Source of the DNA: Armillaria gallica
Taxonomy: Eukaryota; Basidiomycota; Agaricomycetes; Agaricales; Physalacriaceae
Direction of reading: 5' to 3'
DNA length: 64,000 nt
NCBI GenBank assembly: GCA_037576215.1
Contig: JBANDB010000003.1
Coordinates: forward strand, 3,906,001 to 3,970,000
The number at the start of each line of letters is the position of its first letter. Positions within the stretch are counted from its first letter, which is position 1. Of the stretch, positions 48,091 through 59,637 are shown piece by piece. A program made the translations under genes and the position numbers. The notes under the pieces are model-generated. The model saw only the letters and a program-made list of their open reading frames with translations. It ran no database searches and was not told where the DNA came from.

Positions 48091-50265
48091 ATGTATTCGA
48101 TTTCTTTGCTCGTATTTTTCGCATTTGTGGTGCTCTTGTTCTATCGTCGCTTCCGTGTCCATCGCAGACAAGGTTCTCTGCCTTTGCCTCCGGGTCCAAA
48201 GGGTCTTCCTCTCATAGGAAATCTATGGGACACTCCCGCCGAATATCCGTGGCTCACCTATGCTAAATGGTCGGCTACCTACGGCGATGTCTTATATCTG
48301 GATACTCCGGGTAGTCCAACCATTATCCTCAACTCAGCGCAAGCGACCACGGAACTCCTCGAAAAGCGGTCCGGAAACTACTCAGATAGACCCGGTCTGA
48401 GTGAATTATACTTGAAACTACCCTGGATTCTAATTTTCCGTATTTCAGATATGCATATGATGTTCTTGGCGGGATGGAATTTCAGCCTTGGCTTCATGCG
48501 ATATTCTGACTGGTGGAGGCAAGTGCTCTTCTCCGCATTGATGCTCGAGCATAATATGATTTCTTAGGATGCATCGGAGGATGTTCCATCAATATTTTCA
48601 GCCTCGCGCCCTTCCATCTTACTATCCAGCACAACTGAAAGCCACGTCAGTCTTGATACGACAACTCCTGCAGTCTCCCGACAATTTGTTCCAGCATGTT
48701 CGTCAGTAGGTGGAATTCGACACGTCTATTAACCAATACTTATTCGTCCCTTAGTCACGCAGGCTCAATTATCATGAAAACCGTTTATGGTTACGACGTC
48801 GAACCAGATGGCGATCGTTTCGTGGACCTGGTGGATCAGGCTATGATCAGTATTCGCCTCGGCTTGACTAATGGTACATTTCTCGTTGACCTCCTTCCTA
48901 TACTTAAAAACATACCTGGTAATTCATTTCTTCCTGTCGAAACACGGTTCACTTCTAATCAACGAGGACCGAAGACTGGTTTCCTGGCGCCAAATTCAAG
49001 AAACTCGCGCAAAGGTGGAGGGAAAATGTTGAAGAAATGAGAGAAGAGCCTTTTAGGTATGCCGCAGAATCGGTCGTAAGTATTGCCTGAAGCTGGTCAA
49101 ACCTGGTTGAACCTTGCGACTCATCTTTCCTCTTTCATTAAAGGCCAAGGGCACTGCGCCGTCATCGTTTGTCTCCGAAAATCTCAAGAACATGAAACAA
49201 AACGGAACCTCCGAATCGGAGACTTACCTGGAAATAATCAAGAATGCATCTGGGGTAGCTTTTGCTGGTACGTTCCTTTTGTCCTTAATGGAAAAATCTG
49301 GCATATTCAATAACAACCAGCGGGTGCCGACACTGTAAGTTTTGCTCGCTGTCAATCGGTTTGATCAGCCTAATACTTTGATTGCACAGACGGTTTCAAC
49401 AGTCCTTTCTGCAATCCTTGCATTTGTACTTTATCCAGAGGTCCTAGCCAAGGCTCAAGCAGAGCTGGATAATGTGGTGGGCCAATGCCGATTGCCAAAC
49501 TTCGATGATCGCCCACAGCTTCCCTATATCGATGCTGTTCTATCAGAGGCGCTAAGGTGGAATCCTGTTGTACCCATGGGTGATTATTCTTCATGATAAT
49601 GCCCATTGATTTCAGAGTTTATCATTCGTTCAGGCATAGCCCATCGTTGCGTGAAGGACGATGTATACAAGGGTTATTACATTCCTGGCGGTGTGTTCCG
49701 GCTCCAGGATGCCTTGAGTTTCTCTGAACTAGTTCTTAGGTGCAACGGTTATTGGAAACGTTTGGTTAGTTCCTGCTTGGGACGCGCGCCTATGATGTTA
49801 CAACATTGTTGCAGGGCGATCCTCCACGACGAGAAAGATTATCCAAACCCTTTGACGTTTGATCCTGAACGTTTCATGAAAAAGGAAGGCCAACAATTGC
49901 CACCGGACCCAACAGTTGCATTTGGCTTTGGAAGACGGTTCGTATCATTGTTCGAGTCTGACGACGCCCGCGAGTTAATGCACGTCACAGTATCTGTCCT
50001 GGTCGTCATCTAGCGTCGAACACCGCCTGGATCGCCATCGCGTCTATTGCATCGACGCTGTCCCTTTCAAAGGCCGTCGACTCAGATGGGCATGTTATTG
50101 AACCTAGTGACACGTTCACTGGCGACTCTTTGAGGTAGAGCTTATGTTTTTCAATGCTTTAGTGCCGCTTAACATGATGCTTTCAGCTTTCCCTTACCTT
50201 TCAGATGCGTGTTTAAGGCGCGTTCTACCCAGGCACAAGCGCTGATAGACTCGGAACAATGTTGA
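48091..50265 (+). CDS. Cytochrome P450 monooxygenase (microsomal type)
   Basis: About 520-540 residues in ~11 exons. An N-terminal membrane anchor (ISLLVFFAFVVLLFYRRF) is followed by the proline hinge LPLPPGPKGLPLIGN. The C-helix region is GFMRYSDWWRMHRRMFHQYF, joined through a GC-AG intron 48519-48567 (donor AG/GCAAGT). The I-helix motif AAGADTTVST is built from a 14-nt micro-exon (49321-49334). The K-helix has E-x-x-R in LSEALRWNPVVPM, then the PERF region NPLTFDPERFM and the heme signature FGFGRRICPGR, whose Cys lies just after a splice junction. The last exon ends STQAQALIDSEQC-stop. All key residues are present, so an active enzyme is likely. The substrate cannot be told; the sequence resembles expanded basidiomycete P450 clans. 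Intron 48394-48447 (54 nt) is stop-free and in frame. Confidence 0.9.
49321..49334 (+). other. 14-nt micro-exon encoding the P450 I-helix AGADT motif
   Basis: CGGGTGCCGACACT lies between ...AACAACCAG and GTAAGT. Joined to GCT-G before and ACG-GTT after, it yields A-A-G-A-D-T-T-V, the oxygen-activation motif. Skipping it shifts the frame. Confidence 0.8.
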
Positions 50266-51077
50266 TTAGAAATGAGTTGAAGACGCGAGAAATTATTGTA
50301 TGGAAACGAAGCCACTATCGATCAATCTTAAAGCTTAAGGTCTGGATTCTTTTTGAAACGGCGGCGTTCGCCCTAGTCGCTACAGGAGGTATACAGAGAG
50401 ATTTTAGTCTTCAATGATTTCTCGTATTACCGTGTGTAGGATGTAAGAATGTCCTGTGTTGATAAGATTGATACTTTTTTTTTTCCTTTTTTTTTTGGGG
50501 GGGGGGATGTGACAGTGAACCGCAACCTTATCGGATGTAAGGATTTGGATCAGGACACCGCACGTTGAATGTGCCAGTGCGTCGCGACTCGCCGTCGAGT
50601 GTACAGGATCAGATGATTTTCACGTGACTTTGACGATCAAATTTTAAACAATAACTTAACCTGGTCCAGCATTCTTCTCCTCTTCTCATCAATACGCTTC
50701 AGAGACCGGGACGGTTCGTTTACATGCTACTCTCTATTTCTCTCTCTTCACTTACCATAGCCTTAGCTCACCATTTGTGTCATTGACATAGGTAAAAATA
50801 CGTTTCCGAGACTGAGGAGCTCACTATTCATGTCATTGGCATAGGTATTCCATCTGACTTGCTATGGGTTTATGCTGACGCTGCTTCGCCAACACGCGAC
50901 TCGGAGTCTCCACAACTCGCCTTTCGTTGTTCCGTTTTTTCTTGCATTTTGCTTCCGCGGTACCATCTCTGGTATCCATTCTACAGCTCTGGTGATCATT
51001 CCCTATCTCACGGCCGCTGTATACGAAGCTCCTTCCCGTCTTTGTCGATTCCGACGCATACATTCGCGCATATAGCC
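50266..51077. other. Intergenic with a homopolymer tract
   Basis: 812 bp with no gene recognised. At 50475-50506 it has ten T, two C, ten T and ten G in direct succession, a low-complexity spot prone to slippage and assembly error. Confidence 0.5.
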
Positions 51078-51530
51078 ATGCATCGCACTCCACCACACGA
51101 GATTCCACTGTCCGTCGCTCTTGATGCTTCCTGGCAATTTCACCCACGATATCCCCTCCCGACTGATACGTCACATCGGCCATATCAGTATCCACACGAG
51201 CCCTGGCAAAACGTCGTACCTCCAGATTCTTGTCCCCCGTATTCGCTACCTGGACGTCAAGGCCCTTTTTTACATACTTCTTTTGGCTTTTTATCTCATT
51301 ATACACCTGCGTGGTCGTTTCTGTCTCAATCAACATTTCCAGTAGATACACAACATCAACCGCAACATCCCCCAGCGCCACCTTATCCTCCTCAGCAGCA
51401 CCCGCCGCCGGGATTCTTTCCTTTTGTTCCTCCTCACATAGTTAATAATCAAACGCATCCCCAATTTCAACAACAGTCAATGAATATCATCAACGATAGC
51501 AATTATGGTCGGCGGGATGACCGCGGTTGA
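51078..51530 (+). CDS. Orphan Pro/His/Gln-rich ORF
   Basis: 150 codons from MHRTPPHEIPLSVALDASWQ to NYGRRDDRG-stop, rich in Pro, His, Gln and Tyr, without a domain or signal peptide. The open frame extends upstream to 50859. There is no splice or family support, and the opposite strand is also open (50833-51381), so this may not be a gene. It lies 1 kb before the Gag-like remnant and might be a leftover of the same element. Confidence 0.3.
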   Translation: MHRTPPHEIPLSVALDASWQFHPRYPLPTDTSHRPYQYPHEPWQNVVPPDSCPPYSLPGRQGPFLHTSFGFLSHYTPAWSFLSQSTFPVDTQHQPQHPPAPPYPPQQHPPPGFFPFVPPHIVNNQTHPQFQQQSMNIINDSNYGRRDDRG

Positions 51531-52541
51531 TTTTCTATCACTGTTGACCATCATTGTCATGCTGCCGCTGAACCTCATGTTCTAAATTAAGTCAATCTAC
51601 CCACTATCCCGTGTTACCTTTATTCGTCGCGCTCTTTCCAACAGTTCCCTATCTACTACGGCTTACGCTGGCAGCCTAGGATGTACTTGGAGGACGGGAA
51701 CCTCCCTGGGAAAGGCATCCCAGGCCTGTGTGAACGATGCCACCTGTTAAACCTGCATCAAAATACTCCGGAAACGCATGCGGCTCACATTTCTCTAGAC
51801 TTAATTCTAATACTTATGGGTGTAATAGCATGTAAAAATTCGGCTAGGCGCAAGTCATCTTTTTCTGGTTGCATATTCGCAGGTTGTATGATTTTCTATA
51901 GAGATATACGTGTCAGCATCAGTTCAACAGTTGCTGCTATAGATACAGGATAAGATCTGAGGAGTAAGTTCGGAATAGGCCTAGGACGAGGTGGTTCAAC
52001 GGGCCTCGGACATTTTTTGGTGCTTAACACGAGCACCGAACTCTCGAAGTCTTTCTTCCATTGCCAGGGTGGCGAACTCCTTCGGCTTATTCATCTGCTT
52101 TATTCCTCTACCTATTTCTTCATCTCTGTTTCACGCGGATTCTGAATTCAGATTTATTTCCCTTTGGTGTTTGGGCTCAGGAGCGAGCGAAGTCAACTCA
52201 GGATTCAAATGCTCTGCACTGTGTAGACTGCGAGCCGATGATATATTGATCCCGGTAAGATGCGCTGAGAGAAAGAGGGCGATATGGCCGGCTGAACCGA
52301 TCCTTCAACAGCTTTGCTTTAGTGTGGCCGCGGTCCAGTTCGGTCCAAGTGACATATCTAATTCGACGACCTCAAAATATGATATATTTATCATACACAG
52401 AGGTAAAGAAGCGTCGTGGAGGGGAAACTGATTGATAATAGAGACCGAAAAGACCCCACTACAGCACGTCGTCGTCGTCGAAGAGGTGCAGTACTCGGAG
52501 CGATCGGGCCGGTGTGGCAGCACTGTTCGTGGATTGGTGGC
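51531..52541. other. Intergenic, no gene recognised
   Basis: 1.0 kb between the orphan ORF and the Gag-like remnant. Small ORFs at 51681-51953 and 51991-52431 lack any family signature. Confidence 0.35.
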
Positions 52542-53127
52542 ATGACGCCGAGTTTTTGCAACTTTGTTGCAAAATCAACCGCGGTCATCCCGCCGACCAT
52601 AAGCAATAGTGCCATTCATAATAGCGTTCCAGTCCAAAATACCTACCATTACGATACTTACTCTAGTCCTTTTTTGTCTACATCTTTGTCCGTGCCTTCA
52701 ACGACGTCCATTCCGGAGCTTACGGGAAAAAGCACCTGGATGCATTGGTTACGTGGCGTCAAGTCCGTGGCAGATATACACGGCGTGCTTCCTCATATCA
52801 TTGAGGATCCGCCGAATTTTGTCTCGCCGAATCCCATGAGACGTGCTTCCTATCCTCCTCCGGTCGATCCATGGTCTACTCCGCAGGAGTGGGAGACATA
52901 TTGTTTGGCAAAGACGGGATGCTGTGATGATGCATATCCTGTCGTCCAAGCTTTCGTCCGACGTCTCATCAGTCATACCTATGATCGGTGATCCTGAATG
53001 CACCACGGCAAGAGAGATGCTCGCCTGTCTTCGGAGATATTTTGATCCACATCCAGGCGAATGCAGCTTGTACGGTAGTTGCGCGAAATGTCTCCAAATC
53101 AACACCAGTCTACGTAGCATGAAATAG
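52542..53127 (+). pseudogene. Copia-type Gag-like remnant with a frameshift
   Basis: The part LTGKSTWMHWLRGVKSVADI resembles the opening of copia-type Gag (UBN2-like) polypeptides. The part AVMMHILSSKLSSDVSSVIP, followed by TAREMLACLRRYFD, resembles the later conserved block. The two lie in different frames: around 52888-52895 the frame moves by one base (PQEWETYC versus RHIVWQRRDAVMM), with no intron that would join them. A zinc-knuckle-like CSLYGSCAKC comes near the end. No protease, integrase or reverse transcriptase, and no LTRs, are visible. It is either a broken retroelement fragment or a decayed domesticated Gag gene. The first in-frame ATG is 52542. Confidence 0.5.
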
Positions 53128-53415
53128 GCGAGGCGCATCCATTGATGAAGGGCGATGAGCAATTTCTTTCCGAATATATTTTTATGCAGGTGTCTTGTTC
53201 ATCTGAAGGTCAAATCTGGGGGCTGATTATCCTGTCTGTGGTATAAAATAAGTTGGACCCTGGGGGATCGTCGACATCGTTGCGTGGATGGAAAAGGATA
53301 CGGAAAAGGCCAGTCACAGTAGTCAAAACCTAGATGGGGTCCTAGAAAGTCGAAGAGACCTCGAGTTGAAGGCGGAAAATGGAAAGGCGGTGTTAAAGTT
53401 TAACGTTATAATACC

Positions 53416-53423
53416 TATATAAG
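53416..53423 (+). promoter_or_regulatory. TATA box of the gene at 53529
   Basis: TATATAAG, 113 bp upstream of the ATG at 53529. Confidence 0.5.
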
Positions 53424-53528
53424 CCTTGAACGTTCTTGAATTACTCATGGAGAAATTCGTGGTTCTTTATTAAACGATCGCCGGCGGCAGGATTACCTCT
53501 TCTTGCTTACCACCACCACCTATCATCT

Positions 53529-54603
53529 ATGCCGCGTCTGATCCAGCTCATTTCTTCAGCTGTCCTCCACTTCTACGCCTACATTAGACATCTCTTGTCG
53601 TACCTGTCTACTACAACACGGTCACCAGATGCAGCTCACTCAAATGTCACGCCCTTCCTCTATGACTCCGCAAGCCTCGACGATCTCGAACGGGGACTTC
53701 ATGACCCTCGGAACACTACACGTTCGCCTATTCTGATATTCTCGCTAGGGCGGACTCTTACTTTCTGCAGATTCACAGCAAGAACGTCACCAATCCGTCA
53801 TGAACATATCTCGCGCCGACTCTGAAGTTAGCACGGATTTTTGCAACGCATCTCGCCCGTCTAGCGCTGAATACGAAACATACACGCCTCAGTCCGACAA
53901 TCGTGACAGCTTCAGAAGCAGTTACAACCCGCTACGACGCAAGAGCTACTCGCTATCCCATTTCTCTCCTCCGGAGCCTAGCCTGCATCAAAGGAAACGA
54001 AGCTCTACAGTATGGTTCAAGAAGCCCACTACGAGTCGCGATTACAACAGGTTTTCCAGCGATGATGACGATACAAACGTAGTCGCGCGAGTTCGCCGGG
54101 CCATCGAAGAATGCGCAGAAGAAGAAGATGTGAGAGCTATCTTTGATAGGCGGTCTGCTTGGGGTACTATCAAGTCCGTCATCATCGAGGAGGACGCCAT
54201 CATAGAAGATGCAGAAGATTCGTTCAGCACGTATTCTACGCCTTCGACACCCTTACCACCACACCCCGGGAGTGAATCTACTTTGGGTTCGGAATCCGCT
54301 AAAAGTACAGACATCTCGGAGCTCGCCTACACCAATCAAGATTCTGCCATGGTTTCTTCTGTCAGCACCTTCGTCGCAGGATTCCCTACGTACAAGTCTC
54401 TCGACAAAGTTTTGGCAGCGCTGACTCTTCAATCGACTGGTGCAGAGGTCTCGTGGTCGGATCTAGTGTTGTTCTCAGAGGACAATCGCCCTGAGATGAT
54501 GGAAGAAGACAAGGTAGTCTCTCACGCAAACGTCTCGAGGGACTTTGAATCAACTGGAAGTGACATGTCCTGCTCAGATCTCTTATCATTGGAGGAGTTA
54601 TGA
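53529..54603 (+). CDS. Unknown Ser-rich protein
   Basis: Two exons: MPRLIQLISSAVLHFYAYIR ... LHDPRNTT joins across a 49-nt intron (53722-53770, donor GTTCGC) to SQQERHQSVMNISRADSEVS. About 340 residues. The N terminus has a short hydrophobic stretch that could be a membrane anchor. The rest is Ser/Asp/Glu-rich, with an acidic middle (RVRRAIEECAEEEDVRAIFD) and two related C-terminal phrases, STGAEVSWSDLVLFSED and STGSDMSCSDLLSLEEL, which look like an internal repeat. No known family is recognised. A TATA box precedes it, so it is probably a real gene. Confidence 0.55.
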
Positions 54604-54862
54604 TACATAAGCACATCTAAGGGTGTATTTGTCTATTACCAAAGTTTCTAGTACTTTTTCATCTTGATGGAACGTATATTGAGCTGGAGATATTCAATTA
54701 TAATGCCTAGAAATACAAGTAATTGGACGACTTGACTATACTAAGTCCATGACTGCACAACAAAAAAAAACGATAAACAGCGAACTGATCCCAAAAGCTA
54801 CAAAGAATAACACCTAGTGTATGAACAGCAATAATGATACATCACGCCCAAGCTTGTCGAGC

Positions 54863-57444
54863 TCATACGTGGGCCCTCTTGGACATACGGGAACGATCAT
54901 CCTCAGGTGAACGCGCCCGCTTGTGCCACCCCCACGCGTTATTGTCTCCGCTCATCGAATATTGCGGCTGGATGAAGTACGCCTCGATATTTGGCTGCCG
55001 ATCGCCAGCCGGTGCGTTTGTGCGGAACCTCGGTGGAAGTCGAAGTGGGTCCCTACTCGTCGACGGACTAGAGTGGACAAGCGACTCGATTGTCATAGCC
55101 GAAGACGATCCGTTACTCGATGCCGAGGATTTCTTCTTGTACTAAAGTGTCATGATAAGTGGATCACTACTCCGATTGACGGAATATATACTCACAGTTT
55201 CCAACTCTGGCTTGCCTCGCCATTTTGCGATGGCTTCGCAGAACCTGACCGCTGCACGCTCAACTGGTTCCGCAGGATACTGCCACGCAAGATCTTCCAT
55301 GTGCGTAGACAAGTCTGGGGTTGACGCAGGGATGTCATAGAACTGGGAAAAGATGGGTCAGTGCAGGGTAGATTGTTGTCACTATAGATCAACTTACTCT
55401 TCGTAGCCTCTCATCCATTTCCATCTCAAATTCCTGTTCCTCTGCGCCTTTCCTCAACGGTGCGCCCTGCCGGAGTCCAGGGAAGAGGACTCGCGCCGCC
55501 TCGGACAAGTTCGGCATTTCGTCCGGGTCAAATTCCTGCCATACCTGATCTGGCTCTGCCTCTCTGCCAGGCACAGGCTCAATGATACCAAGGCCAACGG
55601 TTAACAAACACTCCACGGCATGAGAACCTCTCCAGCTATCCGTCAAATACCCCTCTAACACCGCCCTAGTCAGTAAGCCAGCGAGAAGCATGTACCATTG
55701 TCTCGATGGGCGAAGGGCCACGCCATATAACCGATTTTGGGCCTCAGCAATGGCCCGAACAGTCGACGTATGGGCTGGTGATGGTAGGGGAGATAATTCT
55801 CCATACATCCTCCCATTTTCATGGTGACGTTCCCCTGCGGACATGTAACCCGCATCTCCATCCTTTGATCGGGGCGATTCGAAGCCAGCCTCTTCTCTCT
55901 TCTCCCGTCCCAACTCTACTGCTGCTAAAGCGGACAGCCTCAAGAACCTGGGAATCAAAGCAGACAATTTGGTGTTCCCTGACCCTGTACCAATTCCTGA
56001 TCCCATGACTTCGTCAGCCTGGTTGTTTCGCCTCAAAACGCTGCCACCTGCTGCTGTTCTTGCGAGCCCAGACCCGATGCCACTACCGTCTTTCCACCCC
56101 GTTATTCCACCTCCGTCAGGGCTCATACCGGCTGCTGTGCCTTTCCACGTAGGCGTAGGACCCATCCTTGTTGGTCGGTCGCCTACACCTGATGTGCCAG
56201 TAGAATTTGAATGACCACGTCCACCGGCAACGCGCGCAGGGGATTTGGCTCCAACGCATATTTCACAACCTGTATGGAGATGTCTGGGGCACCGGAATGC
56301 CGGCGGCGAATTTGCGGTGCTGGGATCTGCGCCTTCCAGGTATAAGGCGTGGACACGGCCTGCTGGTTTTATGGGGGTCTTGGGCTGGATAAACGCAGGT
56401 GAGTGAGCATATACAAAGTCGATGCTCGGGTGGCTTACAGGATAGTTGTGCTGGTTGTACCCTGGGACGAGTGGCGAGTACGCAGAGACAGAGGATACGG
56501 CTGCCAGAGCGGGTGGCAGATGGGCCGGTGCAGGCAGATAGGTAGGGTCGACTGATGAGATATCGGAAGGTGTATGACTCACAGCTGGCGAGTTTGGTTG
56601 CTGCGAGCGCTGATGGCGGAAGGGAGGTGGCGGAGCATGTCGGGCGAAGAGGTCGTTGATCATCACACCAAGAGCGAGGCGGAGACGGACGCCGTTGGGC
56701 AGGGTATGCGGATGGGAACCCGTGCGCTGATTGGATGAATGCATTTGCGGTGATGTTGGCGGCGTGAGGATGTCTTCATCTGGTATGGGCAGAACCGGAG
56801 GCGGCTGGTCAAGCATGGACAAGACAACTTTTTCAAGGTCCTCTGCTCTTAGGCGGAGGCTTCGAGCAAGAGCCAGATCCTGGTTGCGCAGGCGCTCTTC
56901 TTCGGCATCGCTGAGAGGATCATGGTGGCGACCAGCAGCTCTCGTCTTGAGCATAACGACATCCTCGCCATCGCTGCCCACCTCCTCCTCCTCCTCAAAG
57001 TTTTCTGGACGGCGACGGTGGATGTAATTTGGGGATCGGGGTCCGCCTGTGCGATCCGTCATGCCTAGTTCTGCTCGAGCCTGAGCAAACCGAGTTCGTC
57101 CTACATTAAATAATGAATGAAATTCGTTGGATTTTTTGGCATGCCAGCGCACCGTGAACCCATAGCATATGATCAATAATGAGCGTCCGTGTACTCTTTT
57201 CTCGAGGCGGTATGGAATGCAGGTGATGTGCATGCTTGTGAGCCGGGGCCTTGAATGCAGTATTGTGCACCGGGTTCACCCGGAAGCCATTGGGCACCGG
57301 TAGCGACGATGCCTGGAGGTTGTTGGCGGTTGAAGAAAGGGAAGAAACAGCTTGAGCGATGCTGTACGAAGCGAGTTGAGGATTGCTGCCATTGGCCGCT
57401 GCTAGAATCGCATACGCCGGTCCAGGAACTGGGTGGATTGCCAT
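54863..57444 (-). CDS. Conserved basidiomycete protein of unknown function
   Basis: About 800 residues in four exons. Start MAIHPVPGPAYAILAAANGS at 57444. Exon 1 ends TLIIDHMLWVHG and joins to RTRFAQARAELGMTDRTGGP; I recall this phrase from uncharacterised basidiomycete proteins. An acidic segment (ENFEEEEEVGSDGEDVVM) and a helical one (LALARSLRLRAEDLEKVVLS) follow. A long Pro/Ser/His-rich middle contains CPRHLHTGCEICVG, a possible metal site. A helical domain comes next (AIAEAQNRLYGVALRPSRQW, LLTRAVLEGYLTDSW). The last exons give RLRR-FYDIPASTPDLSTHMEDLAW and KPELET-YKKKSSASSN, ending MSKRAHV at 54863. The two basic C-terminal runs (YKKKS, HKRARS) could be nuclear signals. No enzyme fold is seen; a nuclear regulator is only a guess. 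Confidence 0.75.
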
Positions 57445-58286
57445 CGTAGGGGTCTTCCTGGACCAGAATTATTCACTCTGCCGTTGATTCGAACGATGAA
57501 TTCGACGCGGTGAGCGAGAACGACTGGGTATTGAAGGTATATGGGAGTAGCAAGAATTCAGATTCCGAGTTTCCCCTTCTAACGTCAGTTTGTTTGTGGC
57601 TCCTTGCCGGATTTGCAGCCAATCCTTGCCGGTTACCTTTTTGCCACCTCCACCGCCGCTGCCATCAACGACGACCTTTGTCACTTCCTTTTGTCGCTTT
57701 TTACGCACACAGTACTCGTATAAATGCCTCAAGACGAAGGACGCCGGTGTACGGATTCTAGTCGGACCAACTCGGGAGACGGTATAATTCAACCAATTTG
57801 TCTGATTGCCAATCCAGCAATGAACCGACAGGATTTTCCTTGGGCACTCCGACTCTACGTCATATACATCGCAAGGGTCTACCTATTCAGTTTTCTTTCT
57901 CCTTCTCAAGGGTAGCAATGATCTCTTTACCGGGCGACGGGAACAACACCCTATTCGCGGCAGCAGCTGTGCCTTGGGATTCAATGATGCTAATCCAAAT
58001 CTAGCACAGACACCCGCAGTTTTCTGTACTGGGGCCCAATGATTGTAGAACGTTTCCTGATTGGCGCGGACGAACCGCCTCTGTTCCTCTCGACAATGTT
58101 CTATGGACGGAAGGGGCTCCCCATTGCTCATCCACCTCGCTATATGGTACTTGCTCCAGAAGATTCGCGGGGAGCCTATGTACGTTGTTCGATCAAGGAC
58201 GAGATATCATTTTACATCACTGGCCCGGAGCCGACGGCTGCGAAGGAGATGGGATTCTAGGGTTCTAAGGTTTCGCTGCCGTATGG
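57445..58286 (+). other. Unresolved region with coding-like segments
   Basis: 842 bp between the divergent gene at 57444 and the duplication breakpoint. On the plus strand an ATG at 57724 (MPQDEGRRCTDSSRTNSG) and a later open stretch (58039-58260, FLIGADEPPLFLSTMFYGRK through DEISFYITGPEP, ending at a TAG) look coding, with possible introns between them. I recognise no family. The last stop is only 26 bp before the segmental-duplication breakpoint, so the gene may have been clipped when the zinc-finger block arrived. Confidence 0.35.
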
Positions 58287-59637
58287 TGTAATTTGAGTTC
58301 AGATATTCAATACAAAAAGCAAAGTCAGACCAGCACGTAAGTAATCTACACAAGTAGGCAGAAAAAGTTAATAGATAAATATCAAGTATCCGAAGAAGAG
58401 AACGAAAGCGAAAGAGAAGAAACAGGCTGAAGCTTCTTGTCCTGCTATTTGGCTAAGGCAAGTCCAGCTCCACCATCCCAATCTGCCTCGACTTTGAGAG
58501 TCTCCCCACCGCTCGAGTTTGCCACAGGCGATGTCGTCCCCGTCCCACCCTCCAGGCCTCGCCCTTCTATAACTCTTGCACACTCTGCTCCTCCTTCGCT
58601 CCTCAGGTGCCGGTTGAGGGCATCTATCCTAGCAAACATCTTTCCACAGGGCTCGCATGAGAAGGGTCGGTAGTTGGAATGTAGCTGCTCATGCCTCTTG
58701 CAATCATGTTGTCGTGCGAAGCTTTTACCGCATCCAGGCCATGGACAGACAAATGGTTTTTCTTCGTTATGAGAGCGTATATGGCCTAGACTGAGGTAAG
58801 CAGGTAATTCATGTACAAAAAGAAACAACTCACCCTTGAGATTGAAGCTTCTCGTAAATGTACTTCCACAACCGGGGACTGGACAGATAAATGTTGTATC
58901 CTGTTTCCGCCTGTTGTGACTAGCTTTGGCGGTCCGACCGGTTGTTACGGTCTGCTTACTGACCACCAAAGGGAATGTTTGGCCGCCCACATCTACGCAA
59001 GGTACTGGTGACACATCGGGAGATGGATACGGGTTGCCACGATTTGATGAAGCAAAGGGACCATCGAAGATGCTGGCGCCGCGCTCGCTACGTGAGCCAC
59101 TCGAAGCCCGGCGTACATGCCGGCCCCGATGTTCCATCCCGCCCATACCCATGCCAGTCATCAGGCTTCCACTGCCCATGTTCATGTTCATACCAGATCC
59201 GACGCTGAGATAGTGACCGAATTCTGAACCAGGGGGGGTTAGAAGTCTTCCGCCATGCATATCTTCGCTCCCGCTCCCCCTTACATGGCTTACAGGCTGA
59301 TTACCGATGTCGCTCTTGCTCCGTCTGAGTGACACTGCGTTGCCATCATCTGGCGGAGATAGTAATCCGTTGAGGAACTGGGAAGTGTCTACCGCCTCCT
59401 CCTGAGGTTTAGCGTAGGACGGTTCACCTAAAAGACCGAGACGCATGCCGCCAAGACCGATAGGATCCCAGGTAGGATGCAGGGGAGAAGAGTCGGATTT
59501 GGACCGTGTTCGGCCCGGTATAGGGTGAAGAAAATGTTGTCTGGGCGGGAAAGAATAGGGCTGCTGGGATGCGGACTGGGACTGGGACTGGGGAGGGAGC
59601 AGAGACAGCGAAGGCTGAGGAGGAGGAGGGGTACAAG
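58287..59637 (-). repeat. Segmental duplication, copy 2 (inside the chimeric gene)
   Basis: Matches 32973-34383 in the same orientation with roughly nine bases in ten alike, minus several small deletions (for example the codons for RYTDLQDPSVMASV). The left breakpoint is at TGTAATTTGAG (58287); the right is near the codons for TPPPPQPS (59637). Confidence 0.9.

Noticed and set aside
50475..50506. Ten T, CC, ten T, ten G tract as a regulatory element
   Set aside because: Plain low-complexity sequence that may also be affected by sequencing error; recorded only as part of the intergenic entry.
50833..51381. Minus-strand 182-codon ORF
   Set aside because: Overlaps the plus-strand Pro/His-rich ORF, has no domain, and appears to be a composition shadow.
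52416..52541. Upstream start of the Gag-like ORF at 52416
   Set aside because: It would begin at GTG and adds only an Arg-rich, low-complexity lead; the first ATG in frame is 52542.
57106..57233. N-terminal extension MHITCIPYRLEK of the long minus ORF that runs to 55389
   Set aside because: It reads through exon 1 in the wrong frame and the first intron; the spliced start MAIHPVPGP at 57444 joins cleanly to RTRFAQARAELG.
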